Position numbers and translations under genes: made by a program
Assembly: GCA_040881945.1 (NCBI GenBank)
Contig: JBBECF010000157.1
Span: forward strand, 14,408 to 78,407
Length of the DNA: 64,000 bases
Reading direction: 5' to 3'
From: JBBECF01 sp040881945
Lineage (GTDB): Bacteria; Pseudomonadota; Alphaproteobacteria; Dongiales; Dongiaceae
Notes under the pieces: generated by a model
What the model was told of the DNA's origin: nothing
The model's input: only the letters and a program-made list of their open reading frames with translations
The model's database searches: none
Shown here: piece after piece, positions 30,422-42,898 of the stretch
Position numbering within the stretch: the first letter of the stretch is position 1
Layout: the number at the start of each line of letters is the position of its first letter

Positions 30422-31047
30422 CAGTCCGGCTTCCCGGTCTTGTCGGCTTGGTCGGCCTTTTCGTCACCGGGCAGGGTTTGCAGCATGCCCTCCCACGGGC
30501 TGACGAAATCGAAGCGGCGAAATTCCTGGGTCAGCTTCACCGGCTCATAGACGACCCGCTTCTGTTCCTCGTCATAGCGCATCTCGACGTGCCCGCTGAG
30601 GGGAAAGTCCTTGCGCATCGGATGCCCCTCGAAGCCGTAGTCCGTGAGCAGCCGCCTGAGGTCCGGGTGGCCCGAAAAGAAGATGCCGTACATATCCCAG
30701 GCTTCGCGCTCATACCAGCCGGCGGACTTGAAGACGCCGGTGACCGACGGCACCGGCTGGCCCTCGGCGGTCGACAACTTCACACGGATGCGATGGTTCT
30801 GCTTGAGGCTGAGCAGGTTATAGACGACTTCGAAGCGCTGTTCGCGCTCGGGGTAGTCCACGCCGCAGACGTCGATCAGCAGCTTGAACAGGCAGTGGCT
30901 GTCGTCGCGCAGGAACGTCAGCAGCTTGACGACCGACGGCGCGCCGGTGCGTACCGTCAGCTCGCCATAGGCGACGTCCACTTCCAGCACGTCGTTCGGC
31001 AACTGGCCCGCGATGTGTTCGCCGAGGTCCCGCAGCGCCTGATCCAT
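30421..31047 (-). CDS. nuoC: NADH-quinone oxidoreductase subunit C
   Basis: A 208-residue peripheral-arm subunit. Key segments are [40 protein letters not shown] and [21 protein letters not shown] charged tail of about 20 residues ends the protein. Its stop abuts nuoD by one base. Confidence 0.97.
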
Positions 31048-31106
31048 GATTCCCGTTCGTCCGATTGTCGTTGCCGCCACGATCCCCGCCTCCCGGTATC
31101 GCCTAG

Positions 31107-31655
31107 TCAGCGCGCGATCGTCGCGGTGCGTCTGATTTTCTTTTGCAGCTGCAGGATTCCGTACACCAGCGCCTCGGCCGTCGGCGGACAGCCGGGGACG
31201 TAGATATCGACCGGCACGATACGGTCGCAGCCCCGCACCACGGAGTACGAGTAGTGGTAGTATCCGCCGCCGTTGGCGCACGACCCCATCGAGATCACCC
31301 AGCGCGGCTCGGCCATTTGGTCGTAGACCTTGCGCATGGCCGGCGCCATCTTGTTGCACAACGTGCCGGCGACGATCATGACATCGGACTGGCGCGGGCT
31401 GCCGCGCGGCACGACGCCGAAGCGATCGAGGTCGTAGCGCGACATGTAGGCGTGCATCATCTCGACCGCGCAGCAGGCGAGGCCGAAGGTCATCGGCCAC
31501 AACGACCCGGTGCGCGCCCAGTTCACCAAATTGTCGAGCTGGGCGACGACGAAACCCTTGTCGCTCAGTTCGTCCGTGACCGACCGGAGGGCCGCATCCG
31601 ATACCGTCCCGGACAGCGGCGCCGGCGCAGCCGGCGTCGCCCGGCTCACTCCCAT
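31107..31655 (-). CDS. nuoB: NADH-quinone oxidoreductase subunit B
   Basis: A 182-residue subunit binding the N2 cluster next to the quinone site. Ligands are in [33 protein letters not shown] and [15 protein letters not shown]. The first 30 residues are a variable extension. The ATG at 31655 overlaps the nuoA stop by 10 bases. Confidence 0.97.
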   Translation of the reverse strand: MGVSRATPAAPAPLSGTVSDAALRSVTDELSDKGFVVAQLDNLVNWARTGSLWPMTFGLACCAVEMMHAYMSRYDLDRFGVVPRGSPRQSDVMIVAGTLCNKMAPAMRKVYDQMAEPRWVISMGSCANGGGYYHYSYSVVRGCDRIVPVDIYVPGCPPTAEALVYGILQLQKKIRRTATIAR

Positions 31656-32011
31656 TCCAAGGCTCCCTTCTTCCATTCGTAGATGAACCCGACCGTCAGG
31701 ATGCCGAGAAACACGACCATCGACCAGAACCCGAAAACGCCGATGTCGCGCAACGAAACGGCCCAGGGGAAGAGGAACGCCACCTCCAGGTCGAAGATGA
31801 TGAACAGAATGGCGACGAGATAGAAGCGGACGTCGAAGCGGCGGCGGGCATCGTCGAACGCCTCGAATCCGCATTCATAGGGCGAAAGCTTCTCGGAATC
31901 GGGCTTCTGGCGCGCCATGACGACGGACATCCCGATCGCCCCGCCCGCGATGGCGACGGCGATGGCGAGGAACATCAGGATCGGCAGGTACTCGCGCAGC
32001 AGCTCGTCCAT
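31646..32011 (-). CDS. nuoA: NADH-quinone oxidoreductase subunit A
   Basis: 121 residues, three helices. [20 protein letters not shown] is the conserved quinone-facing loop and [20 protein letters not shown] is split across the middle helix. First gene of the nuo operon; the tRNA-Asp gene lies about 70 bases upstream on the same strand. Confidence 0.97.
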   Translation of the reverse strand: MDELLREYLPILMFLAIAVAIAGGAIGMSVVMARQKPDSEKLSPYECGFEAFDDARRRFDVRFYLVAILFIIFDLEVAFLFPWAVSLRDIGVFGFWSMVVFLGILTVGFIYEWKKGALEWE

Positions 32012-32082
32012 GACCCCACGTCCCGGCGCCTCGTCGATCCGCCCTGCCCGGCGCCGGTTAACGCACGCGGCCCTGGTGGAAA

Positions 32083-32159
<77 letters not shown>

Positions 32160-32225
32160 GTACCCGGGTGCGGGGCCGCACCATGTAGTGCGGCCGGCGT
32201 ACCGGAGTCAAGCGCCCGCCCGGGC

Positions 32226-32300
32226 TGGTGGGCGATGACGGGTTCGAACCGCCGACCCTCTCGGTGTAAACGAGATGCTCTACCGCTGAGCTAATCGCCC
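32226..32300 (-). tRNA. tRNA-Val (TAC)
   Basis: 75 bases with encoded CCA. Acceptor GGGCGAT pairs with ATCGCCC. The anticodon loop TTTACAC gives TAC. It is in tandem with tRNA-Asp, 66 bases apart, and may share its transcript. Confidence 0.97.
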
Positions 32301-32424
32301 GCCCGTCCGGCGATCTGCCGTTCGCGACCCGCGGGAACTTCGTCGATAGCGGTCGGCAGCGGCGGACCCGGATCGTCTTTGGCCATCGCCTCGAACGGCC
32401 GGTCGGGCCGGCAAGCCGTCCGAA

Positions 32425-32697
32425 TCAGTTCACGGCGTCCTTCAGGCCCTTGCCCGCCTTGAACTTCGGCTGCTTCGAGGCGGGGATACGGATCTTTTCC
32501 CCGGTGCGCGGGTTGCGCCCATCCGACGCCGCTCGACGGGCGACATGGAAAGTACCGAAGCCGATCAGGCGAACTTCGTCGCCCTGCTTGAGCGCGTTCG
32601 AGATGGCGTCGAAGACGCCTTCGACGGCCTTGGTCGCGTCGCCCTTCGAGAAACCCGTCTGATCGGCGACGACAGCAACGAGATCGTTCTTATTCAC
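32425..32697 (-). CDS. hupB: HU-type DNA-binding protein
   Basis: A 90-residue nucleoid protein. MNKNDLVAVVADQTGFSK at the start, GFGTFHVARRAASDGRNPRT in the beta-arm and KIRIPASKQPKFKAGKGLKD at the end are textbook HU. The start codon is GTG at 32697, behind an AGGGGG ribosome site. It follows lon, as usual in proteobacteria. Confidence 0.95.
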   Translation of the reverse strand: MNKNDLVAVVADQTGFSKGDATKAVEGVFDAISNALKQGDEVRLIGFGTFHVARRAASDGRNPRTGEKIRIPASKQPKFKAGKGLKDAVN

Positions 32698-32763
32698 CTC
32701 TACTACCCCCTTTTGTTCGGCAAGCCATCAACGCCCCAGAAAAGCCGCGGCCAATAACGACGG

Positions 32764-32793
32764 AGTGTAGATCGCGATTTTTCTCCACGTCAA
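32764..32793 (-). promoter_or_regulatory. sigma-70-type promoter of hupB
   Basis: On the minus strand TTGACG (32793-32788), an 18-bp spacer and TACACT (32769-32764) lie about 65 bases before the hupB start, in an AT-rich stretch. Both boxes match consensus at five or four of six positions. Confidence 0.6.
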
Positions 32794-32863
32794 TCTCCGA
32801 ACCGCGATTATCCCCACAATTCTGCGGACTCCACGCCGGCATGCCGACCGACGATCCGCGCCT

Positions 32864-35269
<2,406 letters not shown>

Positions 35270-35433
35270 GTGGCCTCTCAGTTTGGCGGTCGCGAGGCAC
35301 CGCGGGTCGGCGGTTCAAGCCGATCCGGCTCGTCCCGTGTCCACCTCATGAAATGGCGCAAGATTCCCCCGCGTCAAGGGCCGGCGGCCCGCGGGCGCGT
35401 CCTCGGCGCCGGCGGCCGCCGGTCGGGCCGCGC

Positions 35434-36699
35434 TCACGCGCTGCTCCCGACGTCCTCGCGGCGGTCGGTGTAGATATAGAGCGGCCGGGCCGCGTTGTCG
35501 ATCACGTCGCGGCTGATGACCATGCTTTCCACGCCCTCGAGGCCCGGCAGCTCGAACATCGGTTCCAGCAGAATCGACTCCATGATCGAGCGCAGGCCCC
35601 GCGCCCCGGTCTTGCGCGCGATCGCCTTGTGGGCGATGGCCTTCAGGGCATCCTCGGTGAAATCAAGCCGCACGTCATCCATGTCGAACAGGCGCTGATA
35701 CTGCTTGACCAGGGCGTTCTTGGGCGTCGTCAGAATTTCGATCAACGCCGGCTCGTCGAGGTCCTCGAGGGTCGCGACTACGGGCAGGCGCCCGACGAAC
35801 TCCGGAATCAAGCCGAATTTGAGAAGGTCCTCGGGTTCGACGTCGCGCAGGATCTCACCCGTGCCGCGTTCCTCGGGGCCGCGCACGTCGGCGCCGAAGC
35901 CGATCGACGAGCCCCGCCCGCGCGCGGCGATGATCTTCTCCAAGCCGGAAAACGCGCCGCCGCAAATGAACAGGATATTGGTCGTGTCGACCTGCAGGAA
36001 CTCCTGCTGCGGGTGCTTGCGCCCGCCCTGCGGCGGCACCGAGGCGACGGTGCCTTCCATGATCTTCAGCAGGGCCTGTTGCACGCCTTCGCCGGATACG
36101 TCGCGCGTGATGGACGGATTGTCGGACTTGCGGCTGATCTTGTCGACCTCGTCGATATAGACGATGCCGCGCTGCGCCCGCTCGACATTGTAGTCGGCGG
36201 CCTGCAGCAGCTTGAGGATGATGTTCTCGACGTCCTCGCCGACGTATCCGGCCTCGGTCAGCGTGGTGGCGTCGGCCATGGTGAACGGCACGTCGATGAT
36301 CCGCGCCAACGTCTGCGCCAGCAGCGTCTTGCCGCATCCGGTCGGCCCGACCAGCAGGATATTCGACTTGGCCAGCTCGACGTCGTTGCTCTTGGCGCCG
36401 TGGGCGAGCCGCTTGTAGTGGTTGTGCACGGCCACCGACAGCACGCGCTTGGCGTGGATCTGCCCGATGACGTAGTCGTCGAGGACGTTGCAAATGTCGC
36501 GCGGGCTCGGCACCCCGTCGCGCGACTTGACCAGCGTCGTCTTGTGCTCTTCGCGGATGATATCCATGCACAGCTCGACGCATTCATCGCAGATGAACAC
36601 CGTCGGGCCGGCAATCAGCTTGCGCACCTCGTGCTGGCTCTTCCCGCAGAACGAGCAGTACAGGGTGTTCTTGGATTCACCGCCGCCGGACTTGGTCAT
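35434..36699 (-). CDS. clpX: ClpXP protease ATPase subunit ClpX
   Basis: A 421-residue unfoldase. The N-terminal zinc domain has [17 protein letters not shown] and CDECVELC. Walker A is [14 protein letters not shown], Walker [11 protein letters not shown], and IGFGADV supplies the ClpP-docking IGF tripeptide. ATG at 36699 (MTKSGGGE) is preferred over a TTG two codons upstream. Confidence 0.98.
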   Translation of the reverse strand: MTKSGGGESKNTLYCSFCGKSQHEVRKLIAGPTVFICDECVELCMDIIREEHKTTLVKSRDGVPSPRDICNVLDDYVIGQIHAKRVLSVAVHNHYKRLAHGAKSNDVELAKSNILLVGPTGCGKTLLAQTLARIIDVPFTMADATTLTEAGYVGEDVENIILKLLQAADYNVERAQRGIVYIDEVDKISRKSDNPSITRDVSGEGVQQALLKIMEGTVASVPPQGGRKHPQQEFLQVDTTNILFICGGAFSGLEKIIAARGRGSSIGFGADVRGPEERGTGEILRDVEPEDLLKFGLIPEFVGRLPVVATLEDLDEPALIEILTTPKNALVKQYQRLFDMDDVRLDFTEDALKAIAHKAIARKTGARGLRSIMESILLEPMFELPGLEGVESMVISRDVIDNAARPLYIYTDRREDVGSSA

Positions 36700-36888
36700 G
36701 CGCAATCCGCCCGATGCCAGAACGACTTAATGTTAGCCCTCCGCCCGACCCCCGCACAACGACATTTTGCCGCTGCGCAGCGCCCGGGTACCCGCTACAG
36801 CCCTCTCCGCCCTGGGCGGCGCTTGCGGAACCACCGTCATTCCTTCACCGCCATTCAAACGCCGGCCGGTCAATAAACGGTTAACGCC

Positions 36889-37530
36889 TTACTTTTGGCC
36901 GTCCGCCGCATCCTCGGCCGGCGGCCGTTTATCGACCACGGCGTCGATCAAACCGAACGCCTTGGCGTCCTCGGGCAACAGGAACTTGTCGCGCTCCATC
37001 GCGTCTTCGATGACCTTGAGATCCTGCCCGGTATGGCGGACATAGATCGCGTTCAACCGGGCCCGGGTGGACAGGATGTCCTTGGCGTGGATCTCGATGT
37101 CGGTCGCCTGACCCTGGAACCCGCCGGACGGCTGGTGCACCATGATCTTCGAGTTCGGCAAGCTGAACCGCTTGCCCTTGGCGCCGGCGGTCAGCAGCAA
37201 CGATCCCATCGACGCCGCCAGGCCGATGCACACGGTGGTCACCTCCGGCCGGATGTATTGCATCGTGTCATAGATCGCCAGCCCCGAGGTCACCATGCCG
37301 CCCGGCGAATTGATGTAGAGCGCAATGTCCTTCTTCGGGTTCTCCGATTCGAGGAACAGCAGCTGTGCCGAGATCAGGCTGGCGAGCTGGTCGTTGACGG
37401 GGCCGACGAGAAAGATGATCCGCTCCTTTAGCAGGCGCGAATAGATGTCGTAGGCCCGTTCCCCGCGGTTGGTCTGCTCGACCACCATCGGGACCAGGAA
37501 ATTCATGTAGGTATCTGTCGGGTCCTGCAT
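36889..37530 (-). CDS. clpP: ATP-dependent Clp protease proteolytic subunit
   Basis: A 213-residue serine peptidase. The catalytic Ser is in [11 protein letters not shown], His in [10 protein letters not shown] and Asp in [12 protein letters not shown]. It starts with [20 protein letters not shown] at 37530; the upstream in-frame extension is Arg-rich and not conserved. It sits between tig and clpX. Confidence 0.97.
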   Translation of the reverse strand: MQDPTDTYMNFLVPMVVEQTNRGERAYDIYSRLLKERIIFLVGPVNDQLASLISAQLLFLESENPKKDIALYINSPGGMVTSGLAIYDTMQYIRPEVTTVCIGLAASMGSLLLTAGAKGKRFSLPNSKIMVHQPSGGFQGQATDIEIHAKDILSTRARLNAIYVRHTGQDLKVIEDAMERDKFLLPEDAKAFGLIDAVVDKRPPAEDAADGQK

Positions 37531-37570
37531 CGATCGTCCACCTATGTCGGCGACGGGCCGCCCCGTCGCC

Positions 37571-38992
37571 TCATTCCTTCTTCGCCGCCTTCTTCCCGGC
37601 ACCGGACTTCTTCGTCGCCGGCTTCTTGGCGGATTTTTCCTTGTCATCCGCGGCGGGTTCCCCGGCAGCGGCCGGCTTTTCCAACTCGATCAGCTCCTGG
37701 GGCGACACCTTACGCTCGCTCACCTGGGCCAGTTCGAGAATGAAATCGATCACCTTGTCCTCGTAAACCGGGGCGCGCAGTTGCACCAGCGCCTCCGGCG
37801 TCTTGCGGTAGAAGTCCACGACCTGGCGTTCGCGCCCGGGATGGCGCTGCGCCTCGGCCATGAGGGCGCGGTTCACCTCCTCCGCCGTCACCTGAATGTT
37901 GTTCAGGCGGCCGACGTCGGACAGCAGCAGCCCCAGTTTGACCCGGCGTTTCGCGATGTCGCGGTATTCCACCCGCAGCACGTCGTCGCTCTTGCCCTCG
38001 TCCTCCGGGTCGAGACCGCCCGCCGCGCGCTCCCTCTCGATACGCTCCCAAATCGCGCCGAATTCGGCCTCGACAAGGCCGACCGGCAGCTCGAAGTCAT
38101 GGCGTGCAGCCAGAACATCGAGCAACTGGCGTTTGAGCCGTCCGCGCGCCACACTTGCGTATTCGCCTTGCATGTGGTCGCGCACCGAGGCGCGCAGCGT
38201 GGCGAGATCCTCGAGGCCATGCGACTTGGCCAACTCGTCATCGGCCGGAACCGCCACCGGTTCGCGGATCTCGCGCAGGTCGACCGCGAACTCAGCCGCC
38301 TTGCCGGCGAGTTCCGGCTTCGGGTAATCGGCCGGAAAAGTCACCTTGACCGTAACATGGTCGCCCGGCCCTGCGCCTTCAAGCTGGTCCTCGAATCCGG
38401 GGATCATCCAGCCCGCGCCGAGCTCGAGGTACTGTTCGCTGGCCGTGCCGCCGGGGAATTCGACGCCGTCGATGCGGCCGACGAAGTCGATCACCAGGAC
38501 GTCGCCTTTCCTGGCCGGTCGCGGCGTCGCGATCGGCTCCGACTTGCGTTGCCGCTCGGCGAGGCGCTGCACCGCCTCCTGCACCTCGGCTTCGGGCACC
38601 TCGATGGAGAGCCGCTCCAGCTCCAATTCGGCAAAATCCATTGGCGTGATGTCGGGCATCAGCTCGAGCGCGACGTTGAATTCGAGATCCGCGCCGCCGG
38701 GAAGCGAGACGATCTCGATCTTCGGCTGGCCCGCCGGCCGCAAGCCGCGCTCGGCTATCACTTGGCTCGAGCTATCGCTGACGACGCGCTCCACGATTTC
38801 GCCCATGGCCGCCTTGCCGTAACGCTGTTTGAGCAGCGACATCGGCACCTTGCCGGGCCGGAAGCCGGGCACCCGTACGGCGCGGCCCAGCTCCTGCAGG
38901 CGAAGCGCAAGCTGGGACTCGCAGTTCTGCGCCGGAACGACGACCCGATACTGGCGTTTCAATCCCTCGGCGCTCGTTTCGGTCACCTGCAT
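37571..38992 (-). CDS. tig: trigger factor
   Basis: A 473-residue ribosome-bound chaperone/prolyl isomerase. The ribosome-binding signature is [17 protein letters not shown]. The PPIase domain has [20 protein letters not shown] and [16 protein letters not shown]. The C-terminal arm region follows, then a Lys/Ala-rich tail ([18 protein letters not shown]) common in alphaproteobacteria. Confidence 0.97.
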   Translation of the reverse strand: MQVTETSAEGLKRQYRVVVPAQNCESQLALRLQELGRAVRVPGFRPGKVPMSLLKQRYGKAAMGEIVERVVSDSSSQVIAERGLRPAGQPKIEIVSLPGGADLEFNVALELMPDITPMDFAELELERLSIEVPEAEVQEAVQRLAERQRKSEPIATPRPARKGDVLVIDFVGRIDGVEFPGGTASEQYLELGAGWMIPGFEDQLEGAGPGDHVTVKVTFPADYPKPELAGKAAEFAVDLREIREPVAVPADDELAKSHGLEDLATLRASVRDHMQGEYASVARGRLKRQLLDVLAARHDFELPVGLVEAEFGAIWERIERERAAGGLDPEDEGKSDDVLRVEYRDIAKRRVKLGLLLSDVGRLNNIQVTAEEVNRALMAEAQRHPGRERQVVDFYRKTPEALVQLRAPVYEDKVIDFILELAQVSERKVSPQELIELEKPAAAGEPAADDKEKSAKKPATKKSGAGKKAAKKE

Positions 38993-39062
38993 GGGTCGGC
39001 TCGATCCGTGCGTAATTGCTCGAATGAATGGAAGCCCGCGCCCGCTGCGCGCACCCTCCGTT

Positions 39063-39147
39063 TGGTGCGGGCGGAGGGACTCGAACCCCCACGACTTGCG
39101 TCACCAGATCCTAAGTCTGGCGCGTCTACCAGTTCCGCCACGCCCGC
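39063..39147 (-). tRNA. tRNA-Leu (TAG)
   Basis: 85 bases with encoded CCA and a class II long variable arm. Acceptor GCGGGCG pairs with CGCCCGC, discriminator A. The anticodon loop CTTAGGA gives TAG. Confidence 0.96.
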
Positions 39148-39363
39148 CCACGGCGCCGCAGCCGGCGGCCCGCGCCACCGCCGGGCGCGGTGTATATCAG
39201 AGTCGAACGGCCCACAAGCAGGAAAAGCGCCCCGCCCCGCCGCTTGCCTGGTCGCGGGCCGCCCGCCGCACGGCCGGGTAAGCCAACCTCCCCCATGCGC
39301 TGCAAGCCGAAATGATCAATACTGTGCCCGTGTTCTCGTTCACACAAGAAGGGGAGATCGAAA

Positions 39364-39879
39364 ATGAGGGGGGTCAAGGCGGCCGTCGTCGCCGCTCTCG
39401 TATCACTCGTCCTCGGACCGGCCGCGGCTGCGGCGGCCGAGCCGCTGTCCAAGCCGCAAGGCGTGGTCGTCCTGGAGGTCACGGGCAAGATCGCCAACAC
39501 CAACGCCGGCGACAAGGCCGCCTTCGATCTCGGCTCGCTCGAACGGTTCGGCGTCACCAGCTTCACCACCGGCACGCCGTGGACTGACGGCAAGGTCACG
39601 TTCGAGGGCGTCAGCGGCAACGAGCTGATGGCGACGCTGGAAGCCGACGGCGCCGAGATTCGCGCCGAGGCCCTGGACGGCTACAGCGTGGTGATCCCGA
39701 TGGAGGACTTCCGCCGGAGCGGCGCCATCATCGCCTACAAGATGAACGGCGCGCCGCTGGCCGAGGGCGAGCAGGGCCCGCTGTGGATCGTCTATCCCTA
39801 CGATGCGGACCCCGGCGTGAATGACGAAGCGCACCACGCGCGCTCGATCTGGCAGCTGAAGTCGCTCGAAATCCGCTAG
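39364..39879 (+). CDS. periplasmic molybdopterin-oxidoreductase-fold small protein
   Basis: 171 residues with a signal peptide (VVAALVSLVLGPAAAAAAEP). The mature part resembles the sulfite-oxidase-like fold without its cofactor cysteine: TTGTPWTDGKVTFEGVSGNE, then DGYSVVIPMEDF, IIAYKMNGAPLAEGEQGPLW and IVYPYDADPG. Such small periplasmic proteins often accompany sensor or cyclic-di-GMP systems, but none is nearby. A ribosome site AAGGGGAG precedes the ATG. The stop overlaps the stop of the convergent ThDP-enzyme gene by 4 bases. Confidence 0.7.
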   Translation: MRGVKAAVVAALVSLVLGPAAAAAAEPLSKPQGVVVLEVTGKIANTNAGDKAAFDLGSLERFGVTSFTTGTPWTDGKVTFEGVSGNELMATLEADGAEIRAEALDGYSVVIPMEDFRRSGAIIAYKMNGAPLAEGEQGPLWIVYPYDADPGVNDEAHHARSIWQLKSLEIR

Positions 39880-42263
39880 CCGAGACACAGCGCGGCGGCG
39901 GCGCGCAGGACGGCATCGACGTCCAGCCCGTAGAGCCGGTACAGGTCGGGGATGTCGCCCGACTGCCCGAAACGGTCGACGCCCAGGGCCTGCACCCGAT
40001 GGCGGGCTACGGCGCCAAGCCAGGCCAGGCTCGCCGGGTGTCCGTCGATGATCGTCACCAACCCGGCATCGGGCGCCAGTTCGGCGAGCAGCCGTTCGAC
40101 TTGCGCCGGCGCCGCGGGCCGGCCCGCGGCGCGCGCCTGCTGAGCATGTCGCCAGCCGGCGTACAGGCGGTCCATCGAGGTCACCGCGAGCAGCCCGGCT
40201 CCGGGTATGTCCTCGAGGATTTGCCGGTGCCCTTCGATCGCCTCCGGCGCCACCGCGCCGGTGTAAACGATGGCCAGCGACGCGTCGCGCTCCGGCGGCA
40301 CCAGCCAGTACCCGCCGGCGACCACGCCGTCACGCAGCGCCGGGGTCATCGTCCGGCGCGTTTGGTCGACCGGCCGCGTCGACAGGCGCAGATAGACCGA
40401 ACCGCCGTCGTCGGCCTGCATGTGGCGGAAGGCCCAGGCCATGATCGCCGCCAGCTCGTCGCCGAAGGCCGGTTCGAACCCGGTCAGCCCGGGCAGGCCC
40501 AAGCCGATCAGCGGCGTCACGATGGACTGGTGGGCGCCGCCCTCCGGCGCCAGGGTGAGGCCGGATGGCGTGGCGACGAGCAGAAAGCGCGAGTCCTGGT
40601 AGAGCGCGTAGTTGAGCGCGTCCAGCCCGCGCATGATGAAGGGATCGTACAGCGTGCCGACCGGAAGCAGGCGCGCGCCGAACAACGGACCGGCCAGACC
40701 GAGCGCGGCAAGCAGGGTAAAGAAGTTGTGCTCGGCGATGCCGAGCTCGATGTGCTGGCCTTCCGGCGACATCGACCAGCGCTGGGCCGAGACCACCTTC
40801 TCCTCGCGGAACACGTCCTTGCGGCGCTGGCGATCGTAAACGCCGCGCCGGTTGACCCAGGCGCCGAGGTTGGTCGAGACGGTGACGTCGGGCGAGGTGG
40901 TGACGAGGCGCGCGGCGAAGGCGTCGTCGCGGCGGGCGATTTCGCCGAGGATGCGACCGAACGCCTCCTGCGTCGACTGCCGCTCGCCCGTCGCGGCCGG
41001 CAGGTCGTCGGGCACCGGTACCGGTGCCGCCGCGTGGCGGCGCGAACCGCCGGCGACGAACGGCACCGCGGCGAGGAACCGCCCCAGCGCCTCGGGCGGG
41101 ACATCGAGCCCGGCGAAGCGGTCCCATTCGGCGCCCTCCGGCACGCCCATGCTGCGCTGGAACAGCGCCATCTGCTCGAGGTTCATCAGCCCGGCGTGAT
41201 TGTCCTTGTGGCCGGCGAAGGGCAGGCCGGACCCCTTGATCGTGTAGGCGATGAAGCAGACCGGCTCGTCGCCGGCGACCCCGTGCATCGCCTCCAGCAC
41301 CGACTCCAGATCCTGGCCGGCCAGGTTGGTCATCAGCGCGTGCAGCGCGGCATCGTCGTGGCCGTCCAGCAGCTCCGCGAGTCCGGCCGTGTCGCCGAGG
41401 TCGCGCCGCAGATGCTCGCGCCAGCCGGCGCCGCCCTTGAAGGCGAGGGCCGAATAGAGCGAGTTCGGGCAGTCGTCGATCCAGCGCTTGAGCGCCTCGC
41501 CGCCGGGCCGCGTGAAGGCCGCCTCGAGCCGCTTGCCGTACTTCAGCGTGACGACGCGCCAATCCATGGCGTGGAACAGCCGGTCGATCCGGTGAAACAG
41601 GCGGTCCGAAACGATGCTGTCCAGGCTCTGCCGGTTATAGTCGATCACCCACCACAGGTTGCGCAGGTCGTGTTTCCAGCCCTCGAGCATCGCCTCATAG
41701 ACGTTGCCTTCGTCGAGCTCGGCGTCACCAACCACGGCGACCATGCGCCCGGGCGGCTGAGTCTGTGGGGCCAGCCCCTTGAGCCGCACGTAATCCTGCA
41801 CCAGGGCGGCGAAGCTGGTCATCGCCACGCCGAGACCGACCGAACCGGTCGAGAAGTCGACGTCGTCGCTGTCCTTGGTGCGCGACGGATAGGACTGCGC
41901 CCCGCCCAGCCCGCGGAAGGCCTCCAGCTTGTCGCGCGTCTGGCGGCCCAGCAGGTACTGGATGGCGTGGTAAACCGGGCTGGCATGGGGCTTCACCGCG
42001 ACCCGGTCCTGCGGCCGCAGGACGTCGAAATACAGCGCCGTCATCAGCGTCGCCACCGAGCTGCTCGAGGCCTGATGGCCGCCGACCTTGAGGCCGTCGC
42101 GGCTCGGCCGCAGGTGGTTGGCGGCGTGGATCATCCAGGTCGAGAGCCACAGCACCTTGCGCTCGAGCGCGCGCAGACAGGCGAGCCGGTCGGCCGCGGG
42201 GCCGGCCGCCGCGGCCGGGTGCGAGGCAAGGGTGCCGGAAGGGGTCATCGGGCGGCGGATCAT
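39876..42263 (-). CDS. AceE/transketolase-like ThDP-dependent enzyme
   Basis: A 795-residue homodimeric-type ThDP enzyme most like the E1 component of pyruvate dehydrogenase (AceE) and transketolase. GGHQASSSSVATLMTALYF binds pyrophosphate. The ThDP motif runs VVGDAELDEGN to VIDYNRQSLD. A second pyrimidine domain has HIELGIAEHNFFTLLAALGL. The C-terminal domain reads DRFGQSGDIPDLYRLYGLD. No lipoyl or E2/E3 gene is adjacent, so pyruvate dehydrogenase versus a transketolase reaction cannot be settled from sequence. An alternative start lies five codons in. Confidence 0.8.
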   Translation of the reverse strand: MIRRPMTPSGTLASHPAAAAGPAADRLACLRALERKVLWLSTWMIHAANHLRPSRDGLKVGGHQASSSSVATLMTALYFDVLRPQDRVAVKPHASPVYHAIQYLLGRQTRDKLEAFRGLGGAQSYPSRTKDSDDVDFSTGSVGLGVAMTSFAALVQDYVRLKGLAPQTQPPGRMVAVVGDAELDEGNVYEAMLEGWKHDLRNLWWVIDYNRQSLDSIVSDRLFHRIDRLFHAMDWRVVTLKYGKRLEAAFTRPGGEALKRWIDDCPNSLYSALAFKGGAGWREHLRRDLGDTAGLAELLDGHDDAALHALMTNLAGQDLESVLEAMHGVAGDEPVCFIAYTIKGSGLPFAGHKDNHAGLMNLEQMALFQRSMGVPEGAEWDRFAGLDVPPEALGRFLAAVPFVAGGSRRHAAAPVPVPDDLPAATGERQSTQEAFGRILGEIARRDDAFAARLVTTSPDVTVSTNLGAWVNRRGVYDRQRRKDVFREEKVVSAQRWSMSPEGQHIELGIAEHNFFTLLAALGLAGPLFGARLLPVGTLYDPFIMRGLDALNYALYQDSRFLLVATPSGLTLAPEGGAHQSIVTPLIGLGLPGLTGFEPAFGDELAAIMAWAFRHMQADDGGSVYLRLSTRPVDQTRRTMTPALRDGVVAGGYWLVPPERDASLAIVYTGAVAPEAIEGHRQILEDIPGAGLLAVTSMDRLYAGWRHAQQARAAGRPAAPAQVERLLAELAPDAGLVTIIDGHPASLAWLGAVARHRVQALGVDRFGQSGDIPDLYRLYGLDVDAVLRAAAALCLG

Positions 42264-42371
42264 ATCCGCCGCGTACCATATAGGGGCGGGGGACGCCCGG
42301 AAAGAGGGGCGACGCCCGGCGCGCGACCCCGCTTCTGCCCCGGTGCGACGGCGCGCCGGCGGCGTTCGGGT

Positions 42372-42647
42372 CTAGGCGCTGACGAGCTCCGGGAAGTGCT
42401 CGGTGAAGGTCTCGACGCTGAGCATCCGAACGCCCTCCGTCAGGCGGCGGTGGCCGGGACTCTCGAAGCTCACGTCGAAGCGGACATGCGGGATGCCGAA
42501 CCGGTCCGCGGTCAGGGCCAGCACCTTCGCCGTCTCGACGAAATTGTCCGGGCGGATCTTGCGGAACACCGCACCGGGCGCGATGTCCGCCTTGCGCGGC
42601 TCGCCCCTGGACAGCCAGCTTCCGATCTTCAGCCCATACCTGGTCAT
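42372..42647 (-). CDS. conserved hypothetical protein
   Basis: 91 residues, no signal peptide. It reads MTRYGLKIGSWLSRGEPRK, then a beta-rich segment with RFGIPHVRFDVSFESPG and ends FTEHFPELVSA. An AAAGGA ribosome site lies 7 bases before the ATG, and codon use matches neighbours. I do not recognise a family. Confidence 0.65.
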   Translation of the reverse strand: MTRYGLKIGSWLSRGEPRKADIAPGAVFRKIRPDNFVETAKVLALTADRFGIPHVRFDVSFESPGHRRLTEGVRMLSVETFTEHFPELVSA

Positions 42648-42898
42648 GACACGATCCTTTGTCTTTCCTGATCCTGTCACCCTAGAATGGCCGCTGACCC
42701 TTAAGAATTGTTGAAATTCGGCCGACCGCGGCCGGGTTTTTCGGCCGGCGGCCGGGGCGCGGCATACCCCTGTACTGGCGGAGACTGGCGTGGCGGCGGG
42801 TCGCAATGTCGAACCGCAAACAACGTAAGTAATAGTCGAAATTGAGACGAAATCGAACCGCCGGTCGCGACGGGGGAAGGCCTGCGGCGCCGCCTCGC

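Noticed and set aside
39999..42671. 890-codon plus-strand frame over the AceE-like gene
   Set aside because: It lies antisense to a protein with intact ThDP motifs and shows no domain of its own.
42720..42760. GC-rich stem CGGCCG...CGGCCG as nnr terminator
   Set aside because: No U-tract on either strand and several overlapping alternative stems, so not supported as a terminator.
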